DNA of 64,000 nt, from positions 7,068,001 to 7,132,000 of the forward strand of contig OZ020251.1 of assembly GCA_963971285.1 (NCBI GenBank). The letters run 5' to 3'. This DNA comes from Astropecten irregularis. Lineage: Eukaryota > Echinodermata > Asteroidea > Paxillosida > Astropectinidae. Below the pieces are notes generated by a model. The model was not told the origin of the DNA. It did no database searches and saw nothing but the letters and a program-made list of their open reading frames with translations. The first letter of the stretch is position 1, and each line of letters starts with the position of its first letter. Position numbers and translations under genes: made by a program. Below are positions 27,672 to 38,985 of this stretch, one piece after another.

Positions 27672-29102
27672 AAGAGACGCCCTGGCGGTACGCCAATTGG
27701 CGTACCTTCAACAGCCCCAGTGTGTGAGTGCAATACAAGATAGAGACGGCCTAACGGTACGCCAATTGGCGTACCTTCAACAGCCCCAGTGTGTGAGTGC
27801 AATACAAGGTAGACACGGCCTGACGGTACGCCAATTGGCGTACCTTCAACAGCCCCAGTGTGTGAGTGCAGTACAAGATAGAGACGGCCTGACGGTACGC
27901 CACTTGGCGTATCTTCAACAGCCCCAGTGTGTGAGTGCAGTACAAGATAGAGACGGCCTAACGGTACGCCAATTGGCGTATCTTCAACAGCCCCAGTGTG
28001 TGAGTGCAATACAAGGTAGACACGGCCTGACGGTACGCCAATTGGCGTACCTTCAACAGCCCCAGTGTGTGAGTGCAGTACAAGATAGAGACGGCCTGAC
28101 GGTACGCCACTTGGCGTATCTTCAACAGCCCCAGTGTGTGAGTGCAGTACAAGATAGAGACGCCCTGGCGGTACGCCAATTGGCGTACCTTCAACAGCCC
28201 CAGTGTGTGAGTGCAATACAAGGTAGACACGGCCTGACGGTACGCCAATTGGCGTACCTTCAACAGCCCCAGTGTGTGAGTGCAGTACAAGATAGAGACG
28301 CCCAATTGGCGTACCTTCAACAGCCCCAGTGTGTGAGTGCAATACAAGGTAGACACGGCCTGACGGTACGCCAATTGGCGTACCTTCAACAGCCCCAGTG
28401 TGTGAGTGCAATACAAGGTAGACACGGCCTAACGGTACGCCAATTGGCGTACCTTCAACAGCCCAAGTGTGTGAGTGCAATACAAGGTAGACACGGCCTA
28501 ACGGTACGCCAATTGGCGTACCTTCAACAGCCCCAGTGTGTGAGTGCAATACAAGATAGAGACGGCCTGACGGCACGCCAATTGGCGTACCTTCAACAGC
28601 CCCAGTGTATGCCAGTGCAATACAAGATACAGACGGCCTAACGGTACGCCATTTGGCGTACCTTCAACAGCCCCAGTGTGTGAGTGCAGTACAAGATAGA
28701 GACGGCCTGACGGTACGCCAATTGGCGTACCTTCAACAGCCCCAGTGTGTGAGTGCAGTACAAGATAGAGACGGCCTAACGGTACGCCAATTGGCGTACC
28801 TTCAACAGCCCCAGTGTATGCCAGTGCAATACAAGATACAGACGGCCTGACGGTACGCCAATTGGCGTACCTTCAACAGCCCCAGTGTATGCCAGTGCAA
28901 TACAAGTAACAGACGGCCTGACGGTACTCCAATTTGGCGTATCTTCAACAGCCCCAGTGTATGCCAGTGCAATACAAGATACAGACGGCCTGACGGTACT
29001 CCAATTTGGCGTATCTTCAACATCCCCAGTGTGTGAGTGCAATACAAGAAACAGACGGCCTGACGGTACTCCAATTTGGCGTATCTTCAACAGCCCCAGT
29101 AT
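27672..29102. repeat. Palindrome array, left (about 69-bp unit, about 21 copies)
   Basis: Tandem units of about 69 bp each contain the perfect 20-bp palindrome GGTACGCCAATTGGCGTACC followed by a roughly 49-bp spacer (TTCAACAGCCCCAGTGTGTG...). Intact examples start at 27687, 27756 and 27825. One unit near 28300 has lost the left half of the palindrome. The last three units (from about 28921) are degenerate, reading GGTACTCCAATTTGGCGTATC-like sequence with one extra T. Because 69 is 3 x 23, open frames of 342 residues (plus) and 307 residues (minus) run through the array. Both are 23-residue repeats, and I regard them as by-products of the unit length. Confidence 0.95.
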
Positions 29103-31060
29103 ATGCCACTACTAGACTACTAGTCACAGGCTATGGTACAGAAATTTGCCTACGTTCAATAGCCCAATTTCTGGGAGCAAAGAAACTTGATGGGTATGAT
29201 GCCTGTTCTATGTTAACTCTAAATGTGCGGGGCAAATCCAGAAATGTTCTGGTTGTCCACCATAGCCTTTTACTGCAATAAACCTTTTTTTACAGTAAGA
29301 AAACATCATGTCAAGAGAAATGAGCAATGTACGGTAATCGTACATCGTCAACATAATATGAAAACAATATTATACATGTACAATGCCATGTGTAATCATG
29401 TGAAAGCATGTGAACTTTCAAAACATTCCTAAATCATAGTTTAAAAAGTTTAGTATTAGGAATTTTAATTTTGTGCATATATTAACAAAGACGATAATAA
29501 AAGTGAAATTTCTACTTTCTCTTCCGAAGAGGAAGATTACAAACGCACCCACTGTATTATATTTGTAAAGAAAAAAACAGAGTCGTATACATTGTTGTAT
29601 TCATTTACTCAAAAGGAACGGTGCTGTTCGTGGTAAAGCTGACTCCAATTATATATTCCTACATTCGAGCCCTTCGAATCTTCAAACGTCTATAATCCTA
29701 TCTGAAGTTGCAGGCGGTATAGTAATGTCCGGTTTGTCGTCAGGGTGCAGGTTCAGTGTACTGTAACGCACGTGCAGGTGTCCATGAGTCCTCCACTTTG
29801 TCCATCGAGTTTCTGACTGCTTTCCCAGAACAATATTACCTATAGAAAAGATTATCAATAGAAAAAAAAAGAGATGAACAAGAGTAATACTTATTCAAGC
29901 TTTAATTGCCCCCCTAAGCATGATATATAAATGTACGCGCGCAAATTACGCCATAGGCGTACATAATAGGCATACATGTCGATATCAAGATAGCAATAAA
30001 ACCACCAAAACGGCCGTTTTATTAAAACTTTACAAAGCCCCCTTGTATAGGGATTTTAGCCTTACGGTGATGTGCTTCAATTGAATGAGATTTCGCATGA
30101 TTATAAATCAATAAATAATCCCTCAAAAAGGGCTTGATGTTTTAATTCTATTTCTCATGATTAAACATAGTGGATGCAAGTTTATTGTCAGGGCAATGAA
30201 AGTCAATGAAAGTTCAAAACTCATAATGTCGCAGACAATCTACCGCAGTCAGTACCTCCTTACTATTAAAATTGTATCTATCTCTATAAAAACGACATCA
30301 GCAAGGCAAGTCTATTTCTGAGAGCATCGCGTGCATGCAACAGACATAATGTACTCACCCATTTCAAATGTTTCCACAAATGCCACCCTCAGCCCCTGGT
30401 TATGAAGGGTTTCTCTTTCTCAAGTCACGCGTTCAGCCATTCCTGGTAAAGCCGGCACACTGTCAGTTCATCGTCTCTATTGGCAAAATGTAAAACAACA
30501 TGAATTTGAAAAACCGTTTACCTCTTTTACTCGAGCCAATAAAGTTCGTATATAAATTATATGAAAAAAGCGTAACCAACATTATATCTGAAATACGTTT
30601 AAGCGTATTAGGATTGTCGGTCCAACCGATGACCATACGAATGATGCGAAGCAAGAATTTTAATTAATAGTCATTACTAAAAGTCTGAAACGTCATTGGG
30701 AACCCTTCAATCTACATGCGTATAGCACTCTGCCAAAGAATGTTATTTATGGCAAAGAATTCAAAATATATGAACATTTCATCTATCGATTTCATTTGAA
30801 ATCGTGCATGGTGAGTTTGGACAGTTTGGAAAAGCAGTATTAACTGTAGATCTCGGAATGTGGAATTGTGGATGTATGTATAATGCAATTACCGTGTTTG
30901 TATTCACTACTGAATAATATCGGTCAGGACCCATGGTGATAATGACAGACAATTAACTAAATTAAATAGGCCCTTTGCAGGGAGAGTAATAAAAAGGTTT
31001 AATAGAAGCTACTTTGAATCGTACAAAATGACAAAATAAAACTCGAGAATATGACTCTAC
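29103..31060. other. Unique AT-rich sequence without a recognised gene
   Basis: About 2 kb of interspersed AT-rich DNA. It holds only short frames with no recognisable domain. A 14-bp perfect palindrome AAAACGGCCGTTTT lies at 30007-30020. A degenerate relative of the array palindrome (ACGCCATAGGCGTAC) lies near 29948. Confidence 0.55.
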
Positions 31061-32420
31061 TCCTTCTGACTCTACCTCCATGATAACTATGACTTAATTC
31101 TCATATTGGAGTGTTATACCCTTATATACCATGGAGGAAGAACAGTTCCTCCATGACTATACAAATCAAGCCGGTTCTTTGAACTTGGTGCAAGCATAAT
31201 GGAGGTATAGCTCCATGGTGCAAGCATTTCTACCTCCATGGTGCAAGGCACCAAGCCTTAGCCCGTTTGACCCCAATATTTATCGTGTAATTACTAAGCT
31301 AATAACAGCTGATTAGAGAGGGGTAGGTCTATCTTTTCTTCAACCAGTATGGTTGGAACATGGAGGGAGAGCTACAATCAAAGACATAGTATAAGCATAG
31401 AAATCTACCTCCATGCATCAGATCATAAATGTAGCCATTTCTACATCCATGGTTGGTCGAACCATAGAGCAATGACTATGGGCGAATCATATCAATTTCC
31501 AAAACACATGGAGAAAGAATCCAAGTATACTCTCGGACTTACGGCTAGCGGCTAAACATCATGCATGTGACCATGGCGGAAGAAATAGAGTCTATTTCTT
31601 CCTCCATGATGTGACAAGTTATATCATTTATCTCTTGAAAAAACCAACACACCCAACCACAACTTAACAACAAAATCCATTCAAATTACAATGACATTGG
31701 CATGTGGCTTCGTTTGATATTTTACATGTCAAAATGCACAAAATACTACCAACCCAGGTTTACTGAGGATCGGCCCGTAACTTCTGTGTGTTTTAAATTG
31801 ATAAAGACAATTTGTTGTTCTAATTCTTTTATTTATTTATTTATTTATTTATTAACCAAGACCAACAGGAATACAAATCGCCAATTAAAGGATGGTTATT
31901 TAGGCTATATAAACAAACAAGCACAAACACACAAACAAACACTCGGACAGCCAACAGACAGACAAGTAAATTAACAGATAAATAAATCCATATGTACATT
32001 ATATCTATAAAATAGCCCAGTATTATTAGTATTAGCCTAATCAATAGAGCTAGTGAGCTACAAACTTATACCATGGCTTTCATGGAGGCCTCCCTTCCTC
32101 CATGGTTTCAAGCAGTCACCATAATTATGATCGTTTGATCATGGAGAAAACCTACCTCCATGGTTTAATGAGGTCGAGGTAACTAGGAATAGACCAATAA
32201 TCAAATATAATTTTCCTCAATTCAAAAATCTAATTGAAGTTCAGCTTACCTTGATCGTGTCCTCGCTCATTACGATTTACGACAGGCTTTGGATTCTCGT
32301 CCTATCTTGACTTTTGAGTATACATGATTAACGAAAGCTGCGCCATTTCTAAGGCGAGTCATTTTCCTCTCCCATTTTCCAGCACAACAAAATGTGCATT
32401 TTTCTACCTTCATGGTTGGA
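31061..32420. repeat. Cluster of CCTCCATGG motifs and hairpins
   Basis: TACCTCCATGG, its reverse complement CCATGGAGGTA and close variants recur more than a dozen times without a fixed period. Several form hairpins. At 31130-31155 the 10-base arms CATGGAGGAA/TTCCTCCATG are perfect. At 31572-31608 the 17-base arms match at 16 positions. Others lie at 31200-31245, 32070-32106 and 32140-32165. Scattered relatives occur at 35330, 36938-36963, 37090, 37545 and 45905. No protein-coding signal was seen. Confidence 0.75.
31827..31853. repeat. (TTTA)n microsatellite
   Basis: Six or so uninterrupted TTTA units. Short and unremarkable, but a clear simple repeat. Confidence 0.9.
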
Positions 32421-33460
32421 TATGGTGCCTCTCTCTCTACTGATACATCCAGGGAATAACCGGAATTTAGTAGGTTTATGGTGTAACGAGTAGTGTAAAC
32501 ATCAGTCTGTCAGCAAGATGGGGCATGCGATTCATCGCTCTGGAAGTGTAATTAATCATCCCCTGTTACGCAACTTGGAAGGCAAGGTCTCTCCAGCTGT
32601 CATGCACGGAGGAAATTAGAAAGTCCCTAATGATATGCCCATAGAGCAACACCGTACAGACATCTGCTGTGTGTATAATTCTACAATTTAGAAACTGTAA
32701 CCCGGTCTAATAGTTTTGTTAATATAAATGAGAACTGTATACTAAAGGCATTTCTGTTCGAAAAAACGTTGCAATCCACTTTGCAATAATCATACCTGTC
32801 CCATCATATATAGTAACCATAATTTTTTTAACTTGTAAAGCTATATAGTCTCCTTTAATAATAGTTTTATGAACAATCAAAGTCCACTTTCGATGAATAT
32901 ATAGCGTGGTCGCACAATATGGCTTTCGGACTAAGAAGAAATACATGATCAAACTAATCTTGAAAAAATATATATATCGTTCCAAATCACCCCCGACAGG
33001 TATCTTCCCAAGATCTGTGAGTGAGGATTTCCCATTCATATCAATGAATTAAAGGACATTACAATTTTGCTGAGGCATTGCCATGCTCTTCATTGCGAAG
33101 TAATTGTATCCAAAGACAAAACACAAAACTCCTGCACCATCCCATCAACCATTCTCTTCTTCCTCCATCTGCATCAAGGCGTACGACAGTATAATATTCA
33201 ATGGATCAGTAGCGATAATGAGATAAATTTATACCGGTTTGCAAAACACAAACAACGTGGGGAGAGTGGGTCACAGAAAAATGCATATCACATTCTCTAC
33301 AAAATGAATTCTATCTGAGGCTTCTTAGTACTTCTTCATACAAATCAACACATCTGAACATCCACATAAATTGTTAACGGGTGGATTATTAATAACAATA
33401 TCTCAATCTCGTACAAAGATATTTTTTTCTCAAAGAAAGGCAGATTCTTAAGCAAACATT
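32421..33460. other. Unique sequence without a recognised gene
   Basis: AT-rich DNA with short frames (for example 106 residues on the minus strand, 32719-33039) that show no domain. I see nothing functional in it. Confidence 0.5.
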
Positions 33461-33519
33461 GTCAAGAAAGATACTGTAATACTTTAAAAGTCATTAGTGG
33501 AATTACCAGTCCCATTCGG
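33461..33519 (+). repeat. Dispersed repeat copy 1, upstream part (interrupted)
   Basis: GTCAAGAAAGATACTGTAAT...CCCATTCGG resembles the start of copies 2 (43014) and 3 (44773). The copy breaks at 33519, where the nested element begins, and resumes at 36698. Confidence 0.75.
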
Positions 33520-33540
33520 CCCCCTTATAGAAATATAATG

Positions 33541-34060
33541 GTGCTTGCCGGCAAGCTTACAGCAAGCTTGCCGGCAAGCTTGCCGGCAAGCTCCCAGCAA
33601 GCTTGCCGGCAAGCTGGTATTATGCTTGCCGGCAAGCTGGTATTATGCTTGCAGCAAGCTTGCAGGGTTTCAAAAATGCAAATGAGGGCAAGCTTGCTTT
33701 TGCTTGCGGCAAGCTTGCGGCAAGCTTGATTTCAAGTTTGCGGCAAGCTTGTAGCAAGCGTGCAGCAAGCTTGCTTTTGCTTGCGGCAAGCTTGCAGCAA
33801 GCTTGTTTTCAAGTTTGCGGCAAGCTTGCAGCAAGCTTGTTTTCAAGTTTGCGGCAAGCTTGCAGCAAGCTTGTTTTCAAGTTTGCGGCAAGCTTGCAGC
33901 AAGCTTGTTTTCAAGTTTGCGGCAAGCTTGCAGCAAGCTTGTTTTCAAGTTTGCGGCAAGCTTGCAGCAAGCTTGTTTTCAAGTTTGCAGTTTTTATCCT
34001 GGTGCTTGCCGGCAAGCTTGCTCACTAGCAAGCTTGTATTATGCTTGCAGCAAGCTTGTA
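33541..34060. repeat. GCAAGCTTGC palindrome array, left end of nested element
   Basis: Dense, irregular repeats of the perfect 10-bp palindrome GCAAGCTTGC, starting about 20 bp inside the terminal repeat. The outer part has the longer palindrome AGCTTGCCGGCAAGCT. From about 33790 to 33985 a regular 34-bp unit (with TTGTTTTCAAGTTTGC between palindromes) is repeated about five times. Overlapping open frames in several phases come from the repeat. Confidence 0.92.
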
Positions 34061-34154
34061 TACCTTGCATGGCCATTAACAGGTGGAGAAAATACTCTAT
34101 AAAGATTTTAACTGCAATGAAACTCTGGGCAATTTTATTATAATAAAGTTTGCA

Positions 34155-34162
34155 AAAAATTT
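34155..34162 (-). promoter_or_regulatory. Possible poly(A) signal, minus strand
   Basis: AATAAA on the minus strand lies downstream of the gag-like remnant, in CTTCAATAAATTTT context. It is only a hexamer match and could be chance in AT-rich DNA. Confidence 0.3.
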
Positions 34163-34289
34163 ATTGAAGCACTTGTTCACATTTACAGGGATGTGAGTGG
34201 CCACACAAACACAAAATCTAAAAACACCAAGGAAACGCTGTAATTTTTATACTTTTGTACACAGCAGGTATACATAAAAACCTGAAATT

Positions 34290-34940
34290 CTAAAAACGTC
34301 AATCTTGTCCCGCCACTAATTGGCTTCAAGATTGAATGGCAACTTCTTGATAAGGTGCGTGTTCTCGCTGCCATTGTCGAACACTCCCAGGCTACATGTA
34401 GGTGTGGTACGTACCACACTGTGGTGGCTCGTGCTGCATGGACTTTCTCCAGAAAAATCAGAGAAATCTCTTAGGCCCGCTGAATCTCTTGGTGATATCC
34501 TTGGCCACTGTCACAGCTTACTCGTGAAAGCTGTACTGACTACGCTGCTAGCTGTTTCCGTATCTCTCCGTCAGCACCTCTCTTGCCCTGATGTACATAT
34601 GCTTCCTCCGTGCCAATGAGCAGGTAGTGCTCGACGAGATGCTGTGATGTCTGCATCAAGGGGTTGGCTGTTGATAAGCGAATTGAATGAATTTCGGCAC
34701 AGGGGATATTGCAGCTGTTCTCTATTTAACTCTGCTAGTTGGGAGATGCACTTTTCAAGCACTGACGATATCGTCATCCATCTAAATTTCACTCTGGTGA
34801 TGAGACTCTGCAGCACTTAATTTTGCTGGCTGTAGTTGTTCCAGCTTTTTATCCCTCTCTATCCTCATTGCTTCAACCTTGGTGGTCGCCTGCAACTCCT
34901 CTAGCTTCAGTTGCTTTTCTTTGTCGGTAAACTCCAGCTA
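34290..34940 (-). pseudogene. Decayed BEL/Pao-like gag (DUF1759-type) remnant
   Basis: Read on the minus strand, three coding-like segments appear in the order expected for Gag proteins of BEL/Pao retroelements. First is a Lys/Glu/Leu-rich coiled-coil-like stretch (KEKQLKLEELQATTK, about 34855-34925). Next is a segment with WPRISPRD and GLRDFSDF (about 34455-34505). Last is HLIKKLPFNLEA followed by WRDKID (about 34296-34358). The frame is broken by a stop just before the WPRIS segment, by a stop between the KLP and WRDK motifs, and by frameshifts, for example an extra T after GLRDFSDF. It cannot make a protein. The family assignment rests on motif memory only. The remnant may have been captured by the nested element or inserted into it. 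Confidence 0.5.
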
Positions 34941-34941
34941 T

Positions 34942-35330
34942 TCACTCCAGACTTCCAAAAAGATGTATATTCTCAATATATTCCACCGAATTACGAAACA
35001 GGGAGTCACTTGAATGTAGTGGCACATGTGATTCAGCTATCTGCAATTTAATAATACAGAACAGAGAAAAACAATAAGACAACTTGTCTTTGTGTACATA
35101 ACAAATGCAACTTTGCACAATGCATAAATACACATGTAAAAAAGCACAATTTATCCAAACAAAAGTAGGCCTCTGGCCAAAATCACTTGAAATAATGGTC
35201 AAAACTATAATCAAAGTTACTAGCAAACAATAAAGAAATATAAAGAAAGGTTAACTTACCAAGTTGGGGTCTCTATAGGGTCTCAATCAGGGTGAATTAG
35301 GAAGAAGAAAATGTTGGCTTTGAGTCCTAC
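34942..35330 (-). other. Apparent exon-intron-exon remnant, minus strand
   Basis: On the minus strand, CTTG|GTAAGT at about 35260 is a strong 5' splice site. A pyrimidine-rich tract ending TTAAATTGCAG at 35041 is a good 3' splice site, giving a 219-bp intron (35041-35259). The following exon reads IAESHVPLHSSDSLFRNS, stays open for about 33 codons, then stops just before the gag-like segment. The function is unknown. It may be the 5' part of the same decayed transcript unit. Confidence 0.4.
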
Positions 35331-36215
35331 CTCCATGTGGTTGGTTATACACTGTGACAGTGGACAGTGCTGACAAAATGGCTACTTGTATACATGTGGC
35401 ATACCAGAGGTCAGTGTGGTCACTTGACACCTGTGGCATTCCTAAGATAAGTTTGTTTACATTAACTGTCTAATCCTCTTGCACACATGTTTATTGGAAG
35501 AAACATGACTGTGCTGGCTAAAACAATGAATATGCATATGACCTGAGCAAGCTCTTTCAATGAAAAAACTAAAGGAAAAATCTTCAAAAATAATACAGAG
35601 ATAAATGAATGACTAATAATCCTAACTAATAATAACGGTGGTGAATACAATAACAAGGCACTTGACAATTTAAAACACAAAAAAAAACAAGTCATCCAAA
35701 AGCTTGGCAAATCATGAACTATATATTGTAATACTAGCCGAACCCTCACTGCACAGCCTGCTGCTGTGACATTACTTTAAATTATAAAATAAATGCAGAT
35801 CAGTAAAAATGTAGAGCTAGACCTTAAACAATTTTCTTTGAATCCTCATAGGAATTTGGGACAATTTTCAAAATACAATAACTAAACTTTTCATACTAAT
35901 AATTTATGTGTAAGTATGCAGGACTCTTGATTAAAAAACTTAATTGCCAGGAATTCCATAGGAAGAATTAATTTAATAGAAGATAGAACTCTTGATTAAT
36001 TAATTGACCATGCAGGTTGATATCCAAATTAAATTGATAAACTCCAATATCATGCTTTTTGATTTTAAATCCTGGCTTTTTATGTCTGGGAAAACTTTCA
36101 AAATCAAATTACTTAATTAATTATCAAAGTAATTAAACAAAAAGGGGTGTTTGATAATTCTGTCTGGTTGGGTCCTAATTGTGCAGTTAATTGTTTGCAT
36201 TCATATGTTTCTCAT
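35331..36215. other. AT-rich interior of nested element
   Basis: Low-complexity AT-rich sequence with TTAATTAATTA words and one CCTACCTCCATG motif at 35327-35338. The only longer frame (95 residues, minus, 35462-35749) looks like a hydrophobic by-product of AT-rich DNA. No gene was recognised. Confidence 0.5.
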
Positions 36216-36675
36216 GGCAAGCTTGCAAGCTGACAGCAACTTGGTTGCAAGCTTGCAGCCAACCATGCAAGCTTGCAGCCATATTGCTGCAAGCTTGCAA
36301 GCTGACAGCAACTTGGTTGCAAGCTTGCAGCCAACCATGCAAGCTTGCAGTCATGATGCTGGCAAGCTTGCAAGCTTGCAGCCATGATGCTGGCAAGCTT
36401 GCAAGCTTGCAGTCATGATGCTGGCAAGCTTGCAAGCTTGCAGCCATGATGCTGGCAAGCTTGCAAGCTTGCAGCCATGTTGCTGGCAAGCTTGCAAGGT
36501 GACAGCAAGCTGCGCGCTGATCAATACAAGCTTGCCGCAAGCTTGTTGGTAAGCTTGCATAAGCTTGCAGGCTTGCCAGGAGCTTGTCGGGAGCTTGCAG
36601 AAGTACCGTACAAGCTTCTTTAAGCTTGCCGCAACCTTAATAAGCTTGCCGCAAGCTTAATACTAGCTTGCAGCA
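36216..36675. repeat. GCAAGCTTGC palindrome array, right end of nested element
   Basis: The same palindrome core as the left array but with different spacers. There are two copies of a roughly 72-bp unit (with GACAGCAACTTGG), then about four copies of a 31-bp unit (AAGCTTGCAGCCATGATGCT), then degenerate units reaching to about 20 bp from the right terminal repeat. Open frames on both strands are by-products. Confidence 0.92.
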
Positions 36676-36697
36676 ATCTTAATTTTCTATAAGGGGG

Positions 36698-36862
36698 TGC
36701 CCACGTTTTTAGAAAACAGTGAAAAACGCCAACTTTATTTTAAAAAAATGTTTTCGCCGTTATGTTTGGTCTTAAAAAGATCAAAAGTATTTGTAGTCAT
36801 TTCAGGCAGAAAGATGTTAGCCTTGTGGTTCTACCACCATCATCTTTATGTCGTGTAAGTTG
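36698..36862 (+). repeat. Dispersed repeat copy 1, downstream part
   Basis: TGCCCACGTTTTTAGAAAAC...CTACCACCATCATCTT aligns with copies 2 and 3 beyond their TGCCCACTTTTTGAG. It is the most diverged of the three; its version of the GATCTTTTAAAAGATC palindrome is broken. Confidence 0.75.
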
Positions 36863-38985
36863 GTAGTGGTACATCACCTCTACAGTTTTGAGGGCAAGGC
36901 TCTTATCTTTTAACAAAAATGCAGTTGTTATGTAAGACCATGGAGGTAGAAATACCTCAATGGTAAGACCGTAGAGCTAGGGCACTTAACTGATGGGTAA
37001 GACAAGCGACACACCAAGGAAAACCACTGAGCCATGGGTAATTGGTAGCTATAAGATAAACAATGTTTAGGGATCAACTACGCAAGTTAAAGCATGGAGG
37101 TAGGAAAAGAAGTGATGCATGCATGGTTTTCCAAAATAGCAGAATGAAACTAATTTCATTTCCCACACCATGCACCCATTCTCAATGTGTAGAGCCGGCA
37201 GATCGAGAAATATAATAATATATAGGTAATAATATAAAAACCTGACATTATCTTAACGATAAAGAGTTGGATTTACAAGAAAGAAATTGTGTTTCAATAC
37301 TACATCATCCCATCCGTCCATCTCAGCACATAGACTGCAGGATCGGTACAACTAACCTAACCGGGCTAAATGCAAGAAAAATAAACTTAAGACCTAAAAA
37401 AATTTTTTAGCAAGTACATGGACAACACCCATAACCACAAGTAGCTGTATGTATAGGTAGCAGTGTACTTCATGATTTCATTAACTGTACACAGAAATTG
37501 ACTTCACTATAATTATGCTATTACTTCTCACTATATAGTTGTAGCATGGAGGAGGAGAACTAGCTAATTCTTCTTCCATTGCTGTAGGCTTTCAACCATA
37601 GGGAGGTGTTTTTTTTTGACACACACAAAATCACAAAATGCCCTTCCCCAACCCCGAACCTGGAAACACAAGTATACTGATGAATACATAAAAGAGCTTG
37701 ATCAGAAAAGTGATTAGTATGCAGACTCTGAATATGATCTGCGGCACTTGGTTATAAAGCAGGATTAGCGATGAAACTATTTACATAATGTGTTGTATGA
37801 ATAAAAACTAGTATTTGCTTTTACTGCCATGTTTTTAAGCATTTGCTCGCGTTTGTATGAATACAAGTAAAGTGAATGTTTTTACTGGAAAACATTAAAT
37901 CCTAAGAGCATTTATCTTTTACTTTTGAAGCTTTACCTTGACCATTAGTATCTGGTTGGTTTGGTATGAATAAAAAGAGGTAAGTGCTTCAGATGTCGAG
38001 TATTATTTTACGACATGTCATTTTCCAAGATTGGGTTAAATTAGAGCTACCTTGAAAAATGAGAGGAACATAATAATGTACACAATTGTACCATTCATCA
38101 ATGTTTTTTGCCAAGACAAAGTGTTCTTTAAACTCGAAAACTAAACTCGAAACTCGAAAATTCAACTCGAAAAAACAAAACCACCCTCAGTAAGTTGCTA
38201 GTCCTACGTGAAATGAACACAGACATGTACATACACCGTAATATATACACAATTGTTCCTTTCTCACGGAAAAGTGTACTGTAGTTTCAATAGGGTTCAT
38301 TCATCATGAGCCCGAAAATGTACGCACCAGACACACTCACACCGTGGACTTCCTAGCTCCATGCTCACACGCACGCTATACGTAAACAGCATGATTCGAG
38401 ACCTGCATTTTGCACATGTAGGTATATAGGCCTATACAGATTTATTCGGGCAGACGGGCAGCGCTTGGTTGATGGGGTTACAGTTACAGTTACCGACGAA
38501 GTCTAAAGGACATTAATTAGGAGAAGACTAATTTTGTCACAAGTACAGCAGTTATTAGAATCATGGTGACAGGCATAATAAGGCACTAATAATGAGGTTG
38601 AGTGTACGAAACTGTTAATAAATACAATATTGGGGCTCTGACCTGTTTATGCTACTATGCCAGGGAAAACACAGTTATTAAGTTGATGTCCAAGAAAAAC
38701 GGTTTCTGCGTGGTTTTCTGCGGCTTTGTCTTGTTCTTGTTCTGGTTTCTTTTTGATTTCTTTTCGAATTTAGACCCATGATGTTGTTGTCATCCAGTAT
38801 AAGGTAGACTTACGGTTGCAATTAAATGATAATTTTATAAACTTGTGCAGCCCCGCTACGGACCAATAAATGGAGTATCAGGCATCAACCCCACACATTC
38901 CTAAACGTACGTATACTCTTTAGATGGAGGCAAGTACAATACATGTACACCCAACAACTCGCTCCACATATAAAATTAGGAGAGG
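36863..38985. other. Unique sequence without a recognised gene
   Basis: About 2.1 kb of AT-rich DNA. It contains a hairpin at 36938-36963 (CCATGGAGGTA/TACCTCAATGG arms), further CATGGAGG words at 37090 and 37545, and a short cluster of ACTCGAAA words at 38138-38176. No domain-bearing frame. Confidence 0.5.

Larger units (their letters stand above)
33520..36697. mobile_element. Nested 3.2-kb TIR element with palindrome arrays at both ends
   Basis: Bounded by 14-bp perfect inverted repeats, CCCCCTTATAGAAA at 33520-33533 and its complement at 36684-36697. It interrupts a dispersed repeat. The flanks CCCATTCGG and TGCCCACG would rejoin as in copy 2 (CCCATACGGTGCCCAC at 43067-43082) and copy 3 (44826-44842). 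Read this way there is no target duplication. A 2-bp GG duplication is also possible, because the C/G runs make the exact ends ambiguous. Arrays of the palindrome GCAAGCTTGC lie just inside both ends. The interior holds a decayed retroelement gag remnant and an apparent intron. No transposase was seen, so it is likely non-autonomous. Confidence 0.8.

Noticed and set aside
27672..29102. CRISPR-like array (palindromic repeat with regular spacers)
   Set aside because: The spacers are near-identical rather than unique, there are no cas genes, and the surroundings are eukaryotic satellite and transposons. It is a tandem repeat.
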